Source: Marinospirillum insulare DSM 21763
GTDB taxonomy: Bacteria; Pseudomonadota; Gammaproteobacteria; Pseudomonadales; Halomonadaceae
Reading direction: 5' to 3'
Length of the DNA: 64,000 bases
Assembly (NCBI RefSeq): GCF_000686905.1
Contig: NZ_JMLW01000012.1
Coordinates: forward strand, 22,032 to 86,031
The notes beneath the pieces were generated by a model that saw nothing but the letters and a program-made list of their open reading frames with translations, did no database searches and was not told the origin of the DNA. The position numbers and the translations under genes are program-made. Shown here in pieces: positions 17,502 through 27,515 of the stretch; positions within the stretch are counted from its first letter, which is position 1, and each line of letters begins with the position of its first letter.

Positions 17502-18290
17502 TTACTGGTTAAACTTACCCTTAAAATTAAAAAACTGCTGGGCGGTACGGCCACTATAGGAAGCACGTGCTTGGGCAAACTGTCTAGCTTCTTGCTGTAA
17601 CTCCTGCCAATCGCCTTTGTACCCTTCAAAATAGCTTTTAACCAAAGCAAGGTAATCATCTAGGTTGCCTGAATAAAATGAAAGACTTAAACCAAACCTA
17701 TCCGCTAAAGAAATACGCTCTTCTACGCTATCACTCAGGTGTAACTCACCCCGCTCACCTACTGTCGCTTGTTGGTTGTCGCTCATGTATTCAGGTACTA
17801 GGTGGCGGCGGTTGCTGGTTGCGTAAACTTTAATATTATCGGGTGGTGTTTCTAGCGAGCCTTCCATAATACTTTTTAAGCCTTTATATCCACTTTCACC
17901 GCTTTCAAAACTTAAATCATCGCAAAAAATAATAAAACGATAAGGTAATAGCCGCAGTTCATCAGAAATTTCAGGTAACCAACTTAAGCTTTCACGCGGA
18001 ATTTCTATCACTTTTAATCCACTAGTATGATAACGGTATAATAGAGAGCGGATTAATGAGCTTTTGCCCGTGCCACGGCTACCCCATAGCAATACGTGGT
18101 TGCTAGCGGCTCCTGCTATAAACTGCTCGGTGTTTTTTATTAAAGCGGCTTTTTGTCTTTCAATTCCTAGCAGTTTGTCTAAAGGAAAAGCTGAGAACTC
18201 AATAATGGGCTTTAAGCGCTGTGCATGAACACGCCATACTGCGCCCTTGGCTTCTTGCCAGTTAATTCCAGCAGCTAAATTTAGTGACAT
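17502..18290 (-). CDS. DUF815-family AAA ATPase
   Basis: 262 aa. Walker A is LLWGSRGTGKSSLI (~residues 68-82) and Walker B is IIFCDDLSFE (~130-140). The motifs YKGLKSIMEGSLE, ATSNRRHLVPEYM (sensor 1) and RISLADRFGLSLSFY are DUF815 landmarks. These stand-alone cytoplasmic ATPases have no settled function. The gene starts 19 bp after the MetX-like gene and is likely co-transcribed with it. Confidence 0.88.
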   Translation of the reverse strand: MSLNLAAGINWQEAKGAVWRVHAQRLKPIIEFSAFPLDKLLGIERQKAALIKNTEQFIAGAASNHVLLWGSRGTGKSSLIRSLLYRYHTSGLKVIEIPRESLSWLPEISDELRLLPYRFIIFCDDLSFESGESGYKGLKSIMEGSLETPPDNIKVYATSNRRHLVPEYMSDNQQATVGERGELHLSDSVEERISLADRFGLSLSFYSGNLDDYLALVKSYFEGYKGDWQELQQEARQFAQARASYSGRTAQQFFNFKGKFNQ

Positions 18291-18309
18291 AGTAAATTAA
18301 ACCTTTCTT

Positions 18310-19413
18310 CTAGTTAATAAATTGCTTGAGTGTTTCGGCTTGGCTAGTAATTGAATTTAAGCCATCTAAATGGCCCCAATCACCTTCAATTTCTGCATAA
18401 CGGCTAGTTTTACCTAAGCTCAGCAACTCTTGGTGAATAAGTTGTGACATGGCTGGCCTAAGTAGCAGGTCGTTAGTGGCGGGTAAAAACAAACACTCTG
18501 CCTTAATTTTCTGCAAACCTTCATTTAGCGTTTTACCCTGCCCGGCAATAAAAAGTTGATTAGCGCGAATCAAATATAAAAGATGATTTGCATCGGCGTA
18601 CTTAGCTTGTGCAAGGCTTTGGGCTTTAAAGTAGTCAACCATGCGAAAACCTTGGCGAATGTCTTTTAAAGGTGCTGCTTCTAAGGGGTAATGCTTGTTG
18701 AAGGTACGGTTAATAATGCTTGGCGACATAGCAGCTAGGCTAATTTGCATTAGGGTTTGTTGTACTCCAGCGGTGGGTGCTTCTGAGTTGTAATAATTGC
18801 CTTCACGCCATAAAGGGTCATTTAAAATGGGTTCTGCCCATTGCTGCAAACCTAAGCAGCTCCAGGCATCGGCTTCGCCCATACCTATCACTGAAACCAT
18901 GCGTTTAACGGCTTCTGGGTAGGCAATCGCCCACTCTAAAGCTTGTAGCGAACCCATTGAAGGACCAATTACCGCATGTAATTCTTCTATACCGAGTGAA
19001 AGTAATAAAGACCGCTGTACTTCTACAAAATCACGAATCGTCACTACAGGGAAATCTAATCCCCAAGGCCTGTCTGTATCTGGGTTGATAGTGGCAGGAC
19101 CAGTGGTTATTACCTGAGGATTAAAAGGCTCTTGGTTAACTAGGGTGTCGCTACTGATAATAAAGTATTTATCGGTATCTAAAGGCTTGCCTGGGCCAAT
19201 AATGCTATCCCAATAGCCTGCTAGTAGATCATCTTCTTGATAGCGCCCTGCCGCATGGCTAGAGCCTGAAAAGTAATGGGTGACCAGAATAGCGTTATCA
19301 CGTTTAGCGTTCAGCTTGCCCCAGCTTTCCCAGCCTATATTTACTTCGGGTATAAGCTGCCCATTAAAAGTGGTAAACCCCTGCATTTTATAGTGTTTTT
19401 TTTCAACCAACAT
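18310..19413 (-). CDS. Homoserine O-acetyltransferase-family alpha/beta hydrolase
   Basis: 367 aa. The alpha/beta-hydrolase nucleophile elbow is GPSMGSLQALEWAIAYPE (~residues 150-168). The acid is probably Asp in PATNDLLLRP, and the His lies in GDWGHLDG (~350). The N-terminal HYFSGSSHAAGRY oxyanion region and length fit MetX. Classical MetX has GGSMGG at the elbow; GPSMGS differs, so a related acyltransferase or esterase is possible and I give no symbol. It is divergent from mrp. Confidence 0.8.
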   Translation of the reverse strand: MLVEKKHYKMQGFTTFNGQLIPEVNIGWESWGKLNAKRDNAILVTHYFSGSSHAAGRYQEDDLLAGYWDSIIGPGKPLDTDKYFIISSDTLVNQEPFNPQVITTGPATINPDTDRPWGLDFPVVTIRDFVEVQRSLLLSLGIEELHAVIGPSMGSLQALEWAIAYPEAVKRMVSVIGMGEADAWSCLGLQQWAEPILNDPLWREGNYYNSEAPTAGVQQTLMQISLAAMSPSIINRTFNKHYPLEAAPLKDIRQGFRMVDYFKAQSLAQAKYADANHLLYLIRANQLFIAGQGKTLNEGLQKIKAECLFLPATNDLLLRPAMSQLIHQELLSLGKTSRYAEIEGDWGHLDGLNSITSQAETLKQFIN

Positions 19414-19498
19414 TAAAAGCTATCCTTGTGGTAAGTCCTTTGCCCTAGTTATCAAACAGGTCTAAGATGTGCAGTATAAACCTTGTGAGGAGAATAAA

Positions 19499-20305
19499 GT
19501 GACAGATGGCGTAAAGCATATTATTGCCGTTGCATCAGGTAAAGGCGGCGTAGGTAAATCGACTGTAACAGCTAATTTAGCCATGGCAATGGCTGCTAAG
19601 GGTAAACGTGTAGGTGTATTAGATGCGGATATCTATGGCCCTAGCCAAGCAGCTATGTTTGCTGTTCCAGAAAACACCAAGCCTAACTCTGAAGATGGCA
19701 AAAGTTTTGATCCTATTAATGCCCATGGCCTACAGCTAATGTCGATGGCTTTTTTAGTGGAGTCCAAAACCCCAATGATTTGGCGTGGCCCTATGGCTGC
19801 GGGTGCTTTTCAGCAATTACTTGATCAAACTCGCTGGCAAAATTTGGACTATCTATTTATTGATATGCCACCAGGCACGGGTGATATTCAGCTAACCATG
19901 GCGCAAAAGGTAAAAGTAACCGGTGCGGTAATAGTAACTACCCCACAAGATATAGCGCTTTTAGATGCCAAGCGCGGAATCGAAATGTTCCGTCAAGTAA
20001 AAGTACCCGTGTTAGGTGTGGTTGAAAATATGAGCCTACACACCTGCTCTGAATGCGGGCATAGTGAGCCAATTTTTGGTGAAGGTGGCGGTGAAAGAAT
20101 TGCTGAAGAATACCAAACTGAGCTACTTGGCCAGTTGCCCCTAGCTTTGAATATTCGTAAACAAATGGATTTAGGCCAGCCTTTGGCCATTAGCGAACCT
20201 GAGAGTAAAGCTGCGGCTATTTTTGCAGAGATAGCTGAAAAGGTTGATGGTGAAATACAGGCAATGGCCGATGCTGAAGGCCCTGAAATCAGCATGGGCG
20301 ACTAA
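19499..20305 (+). CDS. mrp: Mrp/ApbC iron-sulfur carrier ATPase
   Basis: 268 aa from GTG 19499, preferred because GAGGAGA (19487-19493) is correctly spaced; a GTG at 19469 gives 10 extra residues but no good ribosome site. Deviant Walker A is SGKGGVGKSTVTANLA (~residues 13-28), switch regions are DADIYGPSQ and DMPPGTGD, and the cluster-binding CxxC is HTCSECGH. Mrp binds and transfers Fe-S clusters in the cytoplasm. The N-terminal DUF59 domain of longer Mrp proteins is absent. Confidence 0.92.
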   Translation: MTDGVKHIIAVASGKGGVGKSTVTANLAMAMAAKGKRVGVLDADIYGPSQAAMFAVPENTKPNSEDGKSFDPINAHGLQLMSMAFLVESKTPMIWRGPMAAGAFQQLLDQTRWQNLDYLFIDMPPGTGDIQLTMAQKVKVTGAVIVTTPQDIALLDAKRGIEMFRQVKVPVLGVVENMSLHTCSECGHSEPIFGEGGGERIAEEYQTELLGQLPLALNIRKQMDLGQPLAISEPESKAAAIFAEIAEKVDGEIQAMADAEGPEISMGD

Positions 20306-20314
20306 AAACCCCTT

Positions 20315-20342
20315 TAGAAGCTAGCTAAATAGCTAGCTTCTA
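20315..20342 (-). terminator. Perfect hairpin between mrp and the convergent DUF3185 gene
   Basis: TAGAAGCTAGCTA (20315-20327) and TAGCTAGCTTCTA (20330-20342) form a perfect 13-bp stem with a 2-nt loop. On the minus strand it is followed after GGGG by TTTTTAG, so it most likely ends the DUF3185/yihY transcript; it may also slow transcription from mrp. Confidence 0.5.
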
Positions 20343-20348
20343 CTTAAA

Positions 20349-20546
20349 TCACTTGCTTTTCCACACGCCTAAAATACCCACTAGCACCGCTATCCCACCA
20401 GTCACATAGTATTGCCATACCTTTTCAGGTGCTTCACCGGTGATTTGTTTAATTAGTTCTACATCCACTCGCTCTTGTAAATCATAACCCCAATACAAAA
20501 GCAAAATACCTATAACGATCAGCAATAAACTCGTTGCGCGTCTCAT
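20349..20546 (-). CDS. DUF3185-family small membrane protein
   Basis: 65 aa with two hydrophobic segments (LLLIVIGILLLYWGY and YVTGGIAVLVGILGVW) around a polar loop, matching DUF3185. The function is unknown. Its ATG overlaps the end of the YihY gene by 4 bp, so the two are co-translated. Confidence 0.75.
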   Translation of the reverse strand: MRRATSLLLIVIGILLLYWGYDLQERVDVELIKQITGEAPEKVWQYYVTGGIAVLVGILGVWKSK

Positions 20547-21811
20547 AGTGAGTTATCCTTTTTTAGGTGTGATGAACTGATAAGCTCAGCTAAAGGTGCA
20601 GAAAAACGTTCTGCTTCTTCTTTTTGTAGGTCTGCAAGAATGCCTTGTACAGCTTGCAAAGAGTTAAGTGAGGCTGGCCAATCGGCTACTGGTGGTAAGC
20701 GCCAAGGCAAGGATTGCAGCCAATCAGCAAAGCTTATTTGGCTATAATCACGGGCGGGCAACCACACTTCTTGTTCAGCATTATAAACAACCCACTTATT
20801 GTCTTGCATCCATTCTATATGCGTTTGCCAGGCTTCAGCATTGTGGCTAGCAGCCATTGTTCTTAGCCGGTTTTCACTAACACCTTCACCCTTAGCAAAG
20901 GCTTGCCAAAGCTCTTTTAATACCAGCAGCATTTGTAAGCTAGGTTCTAACTTATCGGTTGAATAATTTTCTTCTGGTAGACCTCTAATGGCAACCCATT
21001 CTGCACAGAGTAAAATCATCATCCAAGATAAATAAACCCACATTAAAAATAATGGGAAAGCCGCAAAAGCACCATAAATAAACTCATAGCTAGGGAAGCT
21101 ACTCACAAACCAGGTAAATAATTTTTTGGCCGTTTCAAATAAAAGTGCCATAGCCAGGCCGCCTATGGCAGCATCAAGAAACCTCACTTTACAATTAGGC
21201 ATGGCCCAATAAAGCAGGGTAAAAGCTAACACACTGAACAGTAAGGGTAAGAATTTCCAAAGGCTGGCTACACCGCCTCCTGTATAGCCGTTGAGCTTAT
21301 CTAAAAGCGGCAAGCTGGTTAAATAAGAACTTAACATCACCCCTACACCTAGCAGCATGGGACCTAGGCTAAGCACAGACCAGTAAATTAAAAAAGCCTG
21401 TAAACCACGGCGCGGCTTTTCAACCCGCCAAATACGGTTAAAGGCTTTCTCAATGCTGACAATCATCATGCCGGCAGTAGCCACTAAAACCGCCGCACCA
21501 ACCAAAGTCATTTGCCTGGCTTGTTTAGTAAAGCCTTGCATATAATCTTGTATAACCTCACCCGTTGCGGGTACTAGGTTATTAAACAACATGGCTTGCA
21601 GCTCATCACCTACACCCTGAAAAATTGGCAGCGCAGCTAACATGGAATAAACCACCATGAGCATAGGAACAACTGCAAAAAGCGAAGTATAGGTTAAGGC
21701 AGCTGCATTACGCGGGCCGTCATCTTTTAAAAAGCGCTGAAACACTCGCCAAGCGTAGTTAATGGCTTTTATATTTAAAGCTTGGGTCAGTAAAGATTGG
21801 AGTCTTTGCAT
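20543..21811 (-). CDS. YihY/BrkB-family inner-membrane protein
   Basis: 422 aa. About six membrane helices fill the first 270 residues. YihY family motifs are visible: DDGPRNAAALTYTSLFAVVPMLMV, FNRIWRVEKPRRG and FKxxYGAFAAFPLFLMWVYLSW-like text near 230-250. The C-terminal ~140 residues are soluble and resemble the winged-helix tail of long family members. Formerly annotated RNase BN, which has been shown to be a different protein. Function unknown. Confidence 0.9.
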   Translation of the reverse strand: MQRLQSLLTQALNIKAINYAWRVFQRFLKDDGPRNAAALTYTSLFAVVPMLMVVYSMLAALPIFQGVGDELQAMLFNNLVPATGEVIQDYMQGFTKQARQMTLVGAAVLVATAGMMIVSIEKAFNRIWRVEKPRRGLQAFLIYWSVLSLGPMLLGVGVMLSSYLTSLPLLDKLNGYTGGGVASLWKFLPLLFSVLAFTLLYWAMPNCKVRFLDAAIGGLAMALLFETAKKLFTWFVSSFPSYEFIYGAFAAFPLFLMWVYLSWMMILLCAEWVAIRGLPEENYSTDKLEPSLQMLLVLKELWQAFAKGEGVSENRLRTMAASHNAEAWQTHIEWMQDNKWVVYNAEQEVWLPARDYSQISFADWLQSLPWRLPPVADWPASLNSLQAVQGILADLQKEEAERFSAPLAELISSSHLKKDNSL

Positions 21812-21890
21812 GTAAAGGTTTAATCCGTATCACAGACTGTTAGAATAGCGTCATTCTAACACCGATAATCGAATTTATAAGGGACACCTT

Positions 21891-22238
21891 ATGTCATTAG
21901 TCTTATTTCATAACCCACGCTGCTCAAAATCTCGTCAAGCTTTACAGCTTCTTGAAGAAAAAGGTGTGCAGCCAGAAATTCGCAAATACCTTGAAGCACC
22001 GTTAACCATTGACGAACTCACCGACCTACTAGCTCAGCTAGGAAAAAAACCAGCTGAGCTTATTCGTCAAGGCGAAGACCTTTATAAGGAATTGAAGCTA
22101 GGTGCTGCAGAAGTAACTGAAGAAGCATTAATTCAAGCCATGGTTGATCACCCTAAGCTTATAGAGCGCCCCATTTTAAGTAATGGTAAAGAAGCGCGTA
22201 TTGGCCGCCCACCCGAGCAAGTGCTTGAACTAATTTAA
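21891..22238 (+). CDS. arsC: ArsC-family glutaredoxin-dependent arsenate reductase
   Basis: 115 aa, thioredoxin-like. The catalytic Cys lies in FHNPRCSKSRQAL (Cys11), and the Arg-containing HPKLIERPI (~residues 83-91) is the substrate-binding motif of true ArsC. No other ars gene is nearby; instead wrbA follows 12 bp later, so it may serve general redox work. It is divergent from yihY. Confidence 0.92.
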   Translation: MSLVLFHNPRCSKSRQALQLLEEKGVQPEIRKYLEAPLTIDELTDLLAQLGKKPAELIRQGEDLYKELKLGAAEVTEEALIQAMVDHPKLIERPILSNGKEARIGRPPEQVLELI

Positions 22239-22853
<615 letters not shown>

Positions 22854-22881
22854 AACTAACGATTAGGAAGCATAATTACCC

Positions 22882-23298
22882 GTGAAACCTGCTACCCCCC
22901 TACCCCGCAAAGAACTCAATTTGAAGCTGGCGATTAGTCGCTGGCTTACTTTATTAAGCTACTTTGGCTTATTAGCCATTCTTTTAGCTGGGCTGATTAT
23001 TTTCCCTCTGCCTGAGGAAAGCCGTTTATGGGTTATTTTAACGGTACTTTGGTTGCCACTTTTAGCTTTTTTGCCAGCTGTCATCACGCGTAATCCACGT
23101 GGGCATGCTTGGCTGTGTTTTGTTAGCTTGGTCTATTTTATGCAAGGCACAACAACTTTTATTGTGCCAGGTAAGGCAGGCATAGGCGCTTTGCAGGCGC
23201 TTTTAGCGATAACGCTGTTTACGGCAGCTATGATGTATGGCCGTTGGCGAGGAATGGAGCTGCGCGGCGCAATCATCGACGACACAGCTCAAAACTAA
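22882..23298 (+). CDS. DUF2069 membrane protein
   Basis: 138 aa starting at GTG 22882. Four hydrophobic helices are evident (around LLSYFGLLAILLAGLI, WVILTVLWLPLLAFLP, FVSLVYFMQG and ALLAITLFTAAMMYG). RGHAWLCFVSLVYFMQG is typical of DUF2069. The function is unknown. Third gene of the arsC-wrbA operon. Confidence 0.82.
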   Translation: MKPATPLPRKELNLKLAISRWLTLLSYFGLLAILLAGLIIFPLPEESRLWVILTVLWLPLLAFLPAVITRNPRGHAWLCFVSLVYFMQGTTTFIVPGKAGIGALQALLAITLFTAAMMYGRWRGMELRGAIIDDTAQN

Positions 23299-23303
23299 TC
23301 AAT

Positions 23304-24221
23304 CTATATAACTAGCAAACCTAAACGGTGTACCTCTTGCGCGACTTCTTCAGATTTAAGTTCGCGCATTTGGCTGATCACTTTTTCCAGTAATAGCTCT
23401 GGTTCGTTAGGTTCTGGTAGTTCTGCTACACCTACGCTGGTATGAATACGTAGTTCTGGATATTCTGAATACTTAACCTTGGTTAAAGCACGATTGACTT
23501 TCTCAGCCAAGTTTAAGCCATCATTTTGACCTTTGCGGGGCAATAAAATACATAATTTACGCCCACTAAAACGTGCACAAATATCTTCTCGAGTAGCTGC
23601 ATGGCGTAATAAATTACCCATATTGCGAAGCACTCTGTCACCTACACCCTGCCCAAACTGAGTGTTAATCTCGTGCAGGTTTTTCATATCGATCACAACA
23701 AGCGTTAAGCGCAAACCATCTGGCCCAACTTCTTTTACTAAATCACGGAAAATTTGCAAGAAAGTATCACGCTGATAAAGCTGTGTGGTTTTATCTTGGC
23801 GTGACTCTGTTTGCGCATCGGCTAGCAGGTTGTGTACTTCATCGGTAACAGCTACTCGCTCGGCTATGTCTCTACCATTAGCTAGCACAAACTCACGACC
23901 ACCAATTTCAATTAACTGTAGACGAAATTCAAAGTCGTGATCATTGCCAAGGCTACGGCGTACTGGGGTTACAAGAACCGTGCCTTCACCTACATCAAGA
24001 ATACGTAGGTTCTCAAGTATGCCTTCTAATTCAGCAGCCGACATTTCTGGCATAAACTCGATGGGCAGTTTATCCATTAAGTTTGCAGCCGTGTAACCTA
24101 ACCAGTTAGCACCATGCTCATTGACAAACATTAGAGTTAAATCACCAGGGTCTAGTATTAAAACCAGATCAAGTGATTGCTGAAGAATGTGTGTTACTTC
24201 CTGCTCAGAGATTCTAGCCAA
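23304..24221 (-). CDS. PAS-GGDEF protein with a degenerate GGDEF site
   Basis: 305 aa. Residues ~1-125 form a PAS domain (LDLVLILDPGDLTLMFVNEHG, ANWLGYTAANLMDKLP). Residues ~145-300 have a GGDEF fold (TQLYQRDTFLQIF, VVIDMKNLHEINTQFGQGVGDRVLRNMG). The signature loop is FSGRKLCILLP, i.e. SGRKL instead of GGDEF, so no diguanylate cyclase activity is expected. It could be a GTP- or c-di-GMP-independent sensor or partner protein. It is convergent with DUF2069, 6 bp apart. Confidence 0.85.
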   Translation of the reverse strand: MARISEQEVTHILQQSLDLVLILDPGDLTLMFVNEHGANWLGYTAANLMDKLPIEFMPEMSAAELEGILENLRILDVGEGTVLVTPVRRSLGNDHDFEFRLQLIEIGGREFVLANGRDIAERVAVTDEVHNLLADAQTESRQDKTTQLYQRDTFLQIFRDLVKEVGPDGLRLTLVVIDMKNLHEINTQFGQGVGDRVLRNMGNLLRHAATREDICARFSGRKLCILLPRKGQNDGLNLAEKVNRALTKVKYSEYPELRIHTSVGVAELPEPNEPELLLEKVISQMRELKSEEVAQEVHRLGLLVI

Positions 24222-24349
24222 GACTTTTTCCTTCCGATGCTAACAGCTACAGTTTGCTTAAATACCAACCTTAGAATACCTATAGATTAACCCTAAGCAA
24301 CCCACAAGTGAAAGATTAAATCACAACTATATGTAACAACAAGCAAATC

Positions 24350-25048
24350 CTACCAATTTAGTGCCTGACGAACAAAGGGAATCGTTAATTTACGTTGCTC
24401 TTTTAAACTCGCTTCGTCTAGCAAATCTAGTAAAGCGAATAAACCGCTAAGTTTTCTAGGGCTACGATGAATTAAATAACGAATTACTTCGTCTGGTACA
24501 TCCATGCCTCTTTGCCTTGCTCTTAACTTGAAGGCTAACAGCTTCTCATCATCTTGTAAGGCTTGTAGGTGATAGGTTAGCCCCCAAGAAAGCCGGGACA
24601 ACAAATCAGGCAAAACAATACCTAGGTGTGCTGGACCACTGGATGCTGAAAAAACCAGCAACCCCTGCTGCTCACGAATACGGTTAAATAAGTGAAAAAG
24701 ACCTTCTTCCCAAGCTGGCTGGCTAGCGATCTGCTGTAAGTTATCAATACAAACCACCTGGCTAGTCACACTGCTTAATACTTCGGGCTGTGTTTCTTTG
24801 CCTAAATCTAGGTAACAGTGAGTTTTTGAAAGCTGCTGGGCTTGTTGGCACACTGCTTTCAAGAGGTGCGTTTTACCTGAGTCTTCTGCACCCCAGAGGT
24901 ACACAAACTGAAAAGCCTCTTTTTCTTGAGTAAACATTTGCTGCAGCTGGGTTAACACAGCTAAATTTTGACCCGCTAAAAAATTATCAAAATGCAGGTC
25001 ATCTTGTAGGTTTACGCCAAGGGATAGTTGCATTGGCTGAAAAGTCAT
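24350..25048 (-). CDS. hda: DnaA regulatory inactivator Hda
   Basis: 232 aa. Hda bound to the sliding clamp triggers DnaA-ATP hydrolysis after initiation. The clamp-binding motif QLSL is near the N-terminus (MQLSLGVNL). The AAA+ domain has Walker A GAEDSGKTHLLKA and Walker B VVCIDNLQQI, and the box VII/sensor II region is RGMDVPDEVIRYLIHRSPRKLSGLF-like. It lies 15 bp after the DUF2066 gene. The gap 24222-24349 shows nothing I recognise. Confidence 0.93.
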   Translation of the reverse strand: MTFQPMQLSLGVNLQDDLHFDNFLAGQNLAVLTQLQQMFTQEKEAFQFVYLWGAEDSGKTHLLKAVCQQAQQLSKTHCYLDLGKETQPEVLSSVTSQVVCIDNLQQIASQPAWEEGLFHLFNRIREQQGLLVFSASSGPAHLGIVLPDLLSRLSWGLTYHLQALQDDEKLLAFKLRARQRGMDVPDEVIRYLIHRSPRKLSGLFALLDLLDEASLKEQRKLTIPFVRQALNW

Positions 25049-25063
25049 AAATTAAGGTACTTT

Positions 25064-26290
25064 TTAGTTAGCTTGCCAACGGAAATAAGCATCAGCCTGT
25101 TCAGTCTTAACCTTGTCTGGCTGATCTGTAGTAACTTGCTGAGCGTAATTACTGCTTTGCTGCAGACCAAAAAAAGACTCTTCATTTAAGCGTCCATCTA
25201 AGGCTAAGTTGGCTTTTAGTTGATCTAAACCACCGCGCAAACCTAGTTCAAATAAAATACGTTGATCAGCAGATTGAACCACACGTACTTGGCTCGTTAA
25301 AGCGAGTCCATTTAGATAGGCCGTTATAGCTGCATAGTCTTGCAAGTGTTTTATATTGCTAATCATGACTTGGTAAGTACCCGCACCTTGACCTGCTTGG
25401 CTAGCGTAGCGCTTAGACAACTCTTCAGCAGAAAACTCTACACCTTCTTGCAAAGCTTCTCTTAAGGTTCTTACCTGGGCGTTATGCCAAACACTGCCCA
25501 TACCAGTGAATAAACGCCACTCTACTCGCCAATTACTACCTGAGGCTTTAATTTTACCCACGGCAATTGCATCGGGTTTATAAGGAGCTGAAGCAGTAAT
25601 TATCTGCTGACTAAAACCACCCCAAATATCTGAGAATAATGTGTCTGTCGCAGAGTGAAGGTTAAAATCGGGTAGCTGGTAAGGAATACCCCGCTCCTCA
25701 CTAAGGCTAGTTAACACATTCGAAAGAGGTGCATTAGAATTTGGTGTGATTAGAGTACGGCCTTTTCTGCTTTCTAAGGCTACCCAAAATAAAACCTTTG
25801 GGCGATTTGCATCCCACACCTGGGTATTTAAGCGATGCAATAAGCTTTTCACCCCTGCTTCATCAAAAGTTAGCTCCAAAAGCTGTCCTTTTACCACTTC
25901 ACCATTACTTAGAGTGACTGATTCGTTGCTTGCTGTATAACTAAATTGATTAATGAGGTGTTGAGCTGAGGTCAACTCTTTCCAAAGCTCATAGCCGGGG
26001 TACTCACTATAGAGTTCAAGAAACTCAGCTTCATTTTCTTGATCTAACAAACGGGTACTAAAATCTTCTGGAGGCATTTTTTCTAGCACAGCGATTGTGC
26101 CAGAAACTTTAACTAAAAGTTTTTTTAATAGCTCGTTAGCAACCAGCGCACGTTGCTCACCTGAAGTATCTTTAACTAAGCTACTTAGAGTATAGAGGTC
26201 AGTTAGTCTTTCAGCATAAACGGGCAAACTTAGTAGCAAGCATGCCAGCAGTGTTATGGCTAGTTTTTGTGCGATTTTTTTCAATTTCAC
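25064..26290 (-). CDS. DUF2066 exported protein
   Basis: 408 aa with an N-terminal signal peptide (IAQKLAITLLACLLLSLPVYA). DUF2066 features include RLTDLYTLSSLVKD and LVKVSGTIAVLEKMP near the start and FEAGVKSLLHRLNTQVWDANRP-like text near 165-185, followed by LFWVALESRKGR. The family commonly sits between purM and hda as here. Its periplasmic role is unknown. It is divergent from purM. Confidence 0.85.
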   Translation of the reverse strand: MKLKKIAQKLAITLLACLLLSLPVYAERLTDLYTLSSLVKDTSGEQRALVANELLKKLLVKVSGTIAVLEKMPPEDFSTRLLDQENEAEFLELYSEYPGYELWKELTSAQHLINQFSYTASNESVTLSNGEVVKGQLLELTFDEAGVKSLLHRLNTQVWDANRPKVLFWVALESRKGRTLITPNSNAPLSNVLTSLSEERGIPYQLPDFNLHSATDTLFSDIWGGFSQQIITASAPYKPDAIAVGKIKASGSNWRVEWRLFTGMGSVWHNAQVRTLREALQEGVEFSAEELSKRYASQAGQGAGTYQVMISNIKHLQDYAAITAYLNGLALTSQVRVVQSADQRILFELGLRGGLDQLKANLALDGRLNEESFFGLQQSSNYAQQVTTDQPDKVKTEQADAYFRWQAN

Positions 26291-26456
26291 CTATTCCATC
26301 CCTTTGCAATAAGTCGGAATAATCCATCCAAGTATAAATAAATTCAAATTGAGCAGCTCTAGTGCATGGAGACTCGCTCGTTGGAGTGCTAGAATACGCA
26401 ACTTTATGCTTCTTGCCCAATATTACCGTTCCAATTTTTCCAACGCAGGACACCCA

Positions 26457-27515
26457 ATGAGCCGTAGCAAAACCCCTATTACTTATAAAGATGCTGGCGT
26501 AGACATAGACGCAGGCAATGCCCTAGTTGAACGTATTAAAGGTGTTGCCAAGCGCACCAGCCGTCCAGAAGTTATGGGTGGCCTTGGTGGGTTTGGCGCA
26601 CTTTGCCAAATTCCAGCGGGTTACCGTGAGCCAGTTTTGGTTTCTGGTACCGACGGTGTTGGCACTAAATTACGCCTAGCTATTGATATTAACAAGCATG
26701 ACACTATCGGTATCGACTTGGTAGCCATGTGCGTTAATGACTTACTGGTATGTGGTGCAGAGCCATTATTCTTTTTAGACTACTATGCTACAGGCAAATT
26801 AAATGTAGATGTAGCATCAGACGTTGTTACTGGCATAGGTACAGGCTGTGAGCAAGCAGGTTGTGCACTGGTGGGTGGTGAAACCGCTGAAATGCCTGGC
26901 ATGTATGAAGGTGATGACTATGACTTGGCAGGCTTTTGTGTTGGCATTGTAGAAAAGTCAGAAATAGTCGATGGCACCAAGGTAAAAGCAGGTGACCGCC
27001 TCTTAGGTTTAACATCGTCTGGCCCCCATTCTAACGGCTATTCTTTAATTCGTAAGCTGATTGAAGTTTCTGGTGAGCCTTTAGATACACTCTTAGAAGA
27101 TGGTCAAAAGCTTGGCGATGCTTTAATGGCACCCACACGCATTTACGTTAAATCTTTACTGCCTTTAGTTCGTGGCGATGAAGGCATTCACGCTTTGTCG
27201 CACATTACTGGTGGCGGTTGGTATGAAAACATTCCCCGCGTGTTACCCGACAACTGCAAGGCAGAGCTAGATTTAACCAACTACCAGCGCCCAGCCGTAT
27301 TTGATTGGCTACAAGAAGCAGGCCAAGTCGCAGAAATGGAAATGTACCGTACACTTAACTGTGGCATTGGTATGGTTTTAGCGGTGGATGCTGCTCGCGT
27401 TACCGAGCTAACTAAAAAACTTGAAGCAGCCGGTGAAACTGTTTTTGAACTAGGTGAAATTACCCAGCGCCAAGCAGGTGAAGATGCGGTGGTGGTTAAA
27501 GGGCTTCAAGCATGA
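26457..27515 (+). CDS. purM: Phosphoribosylformylglycinamidine cyclo-ligase (AIR synthetase)
   Basis: 352 aa from ATG 26457, which follows CAGGA and gives the family N-terminus ([18 protein letters not shown]). The frame is open 36 codons further upstream but that part is not PurM-like. Landmarks are [34 protein letters not shown] and [13 protein letters not shown]. It makes aminoimidazole ribotide in purine synthesis. Its end overlaps purN (ATGA). Confidence 0.96.
   Translation: MSRSKTPITYKDAGVDIDAGNALVERIKGVAKRTSRPEVMGGLGGFGALCQIPAGYREPVLVSGTDGVGTKLRLAIDINKHDTIGIDLVAMCVNDLLVCGAEPLFFLDYYATGKLNVDVASDVVTGIGTGCEQAGCALVGGETAEMPGMYEGDDYDLAGFCVGIVEKSEIVDGTKVKAGDRLLGLTSSGPHSNGYSLIRKLIEVSGEPLDTLLEDGQKLGDALMAPTRIYVKSLLPLVRGDEGIHALSHITGGGWYENIPRVLPDNCKAELDLTNYQRPAVFDWLQEAGQVAEMEMYRTLNCGIGMVLAVDAARVTELTKKLEAAGETVFELGEITQRQAGEDAVVVKGLQA

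Noticed and set aside
26349..26456. 36-codon N-terminal extension of purM
   Set aside because: Not PurM-like; ATG 26457 has CAGGA and gives the standard N-terminus.
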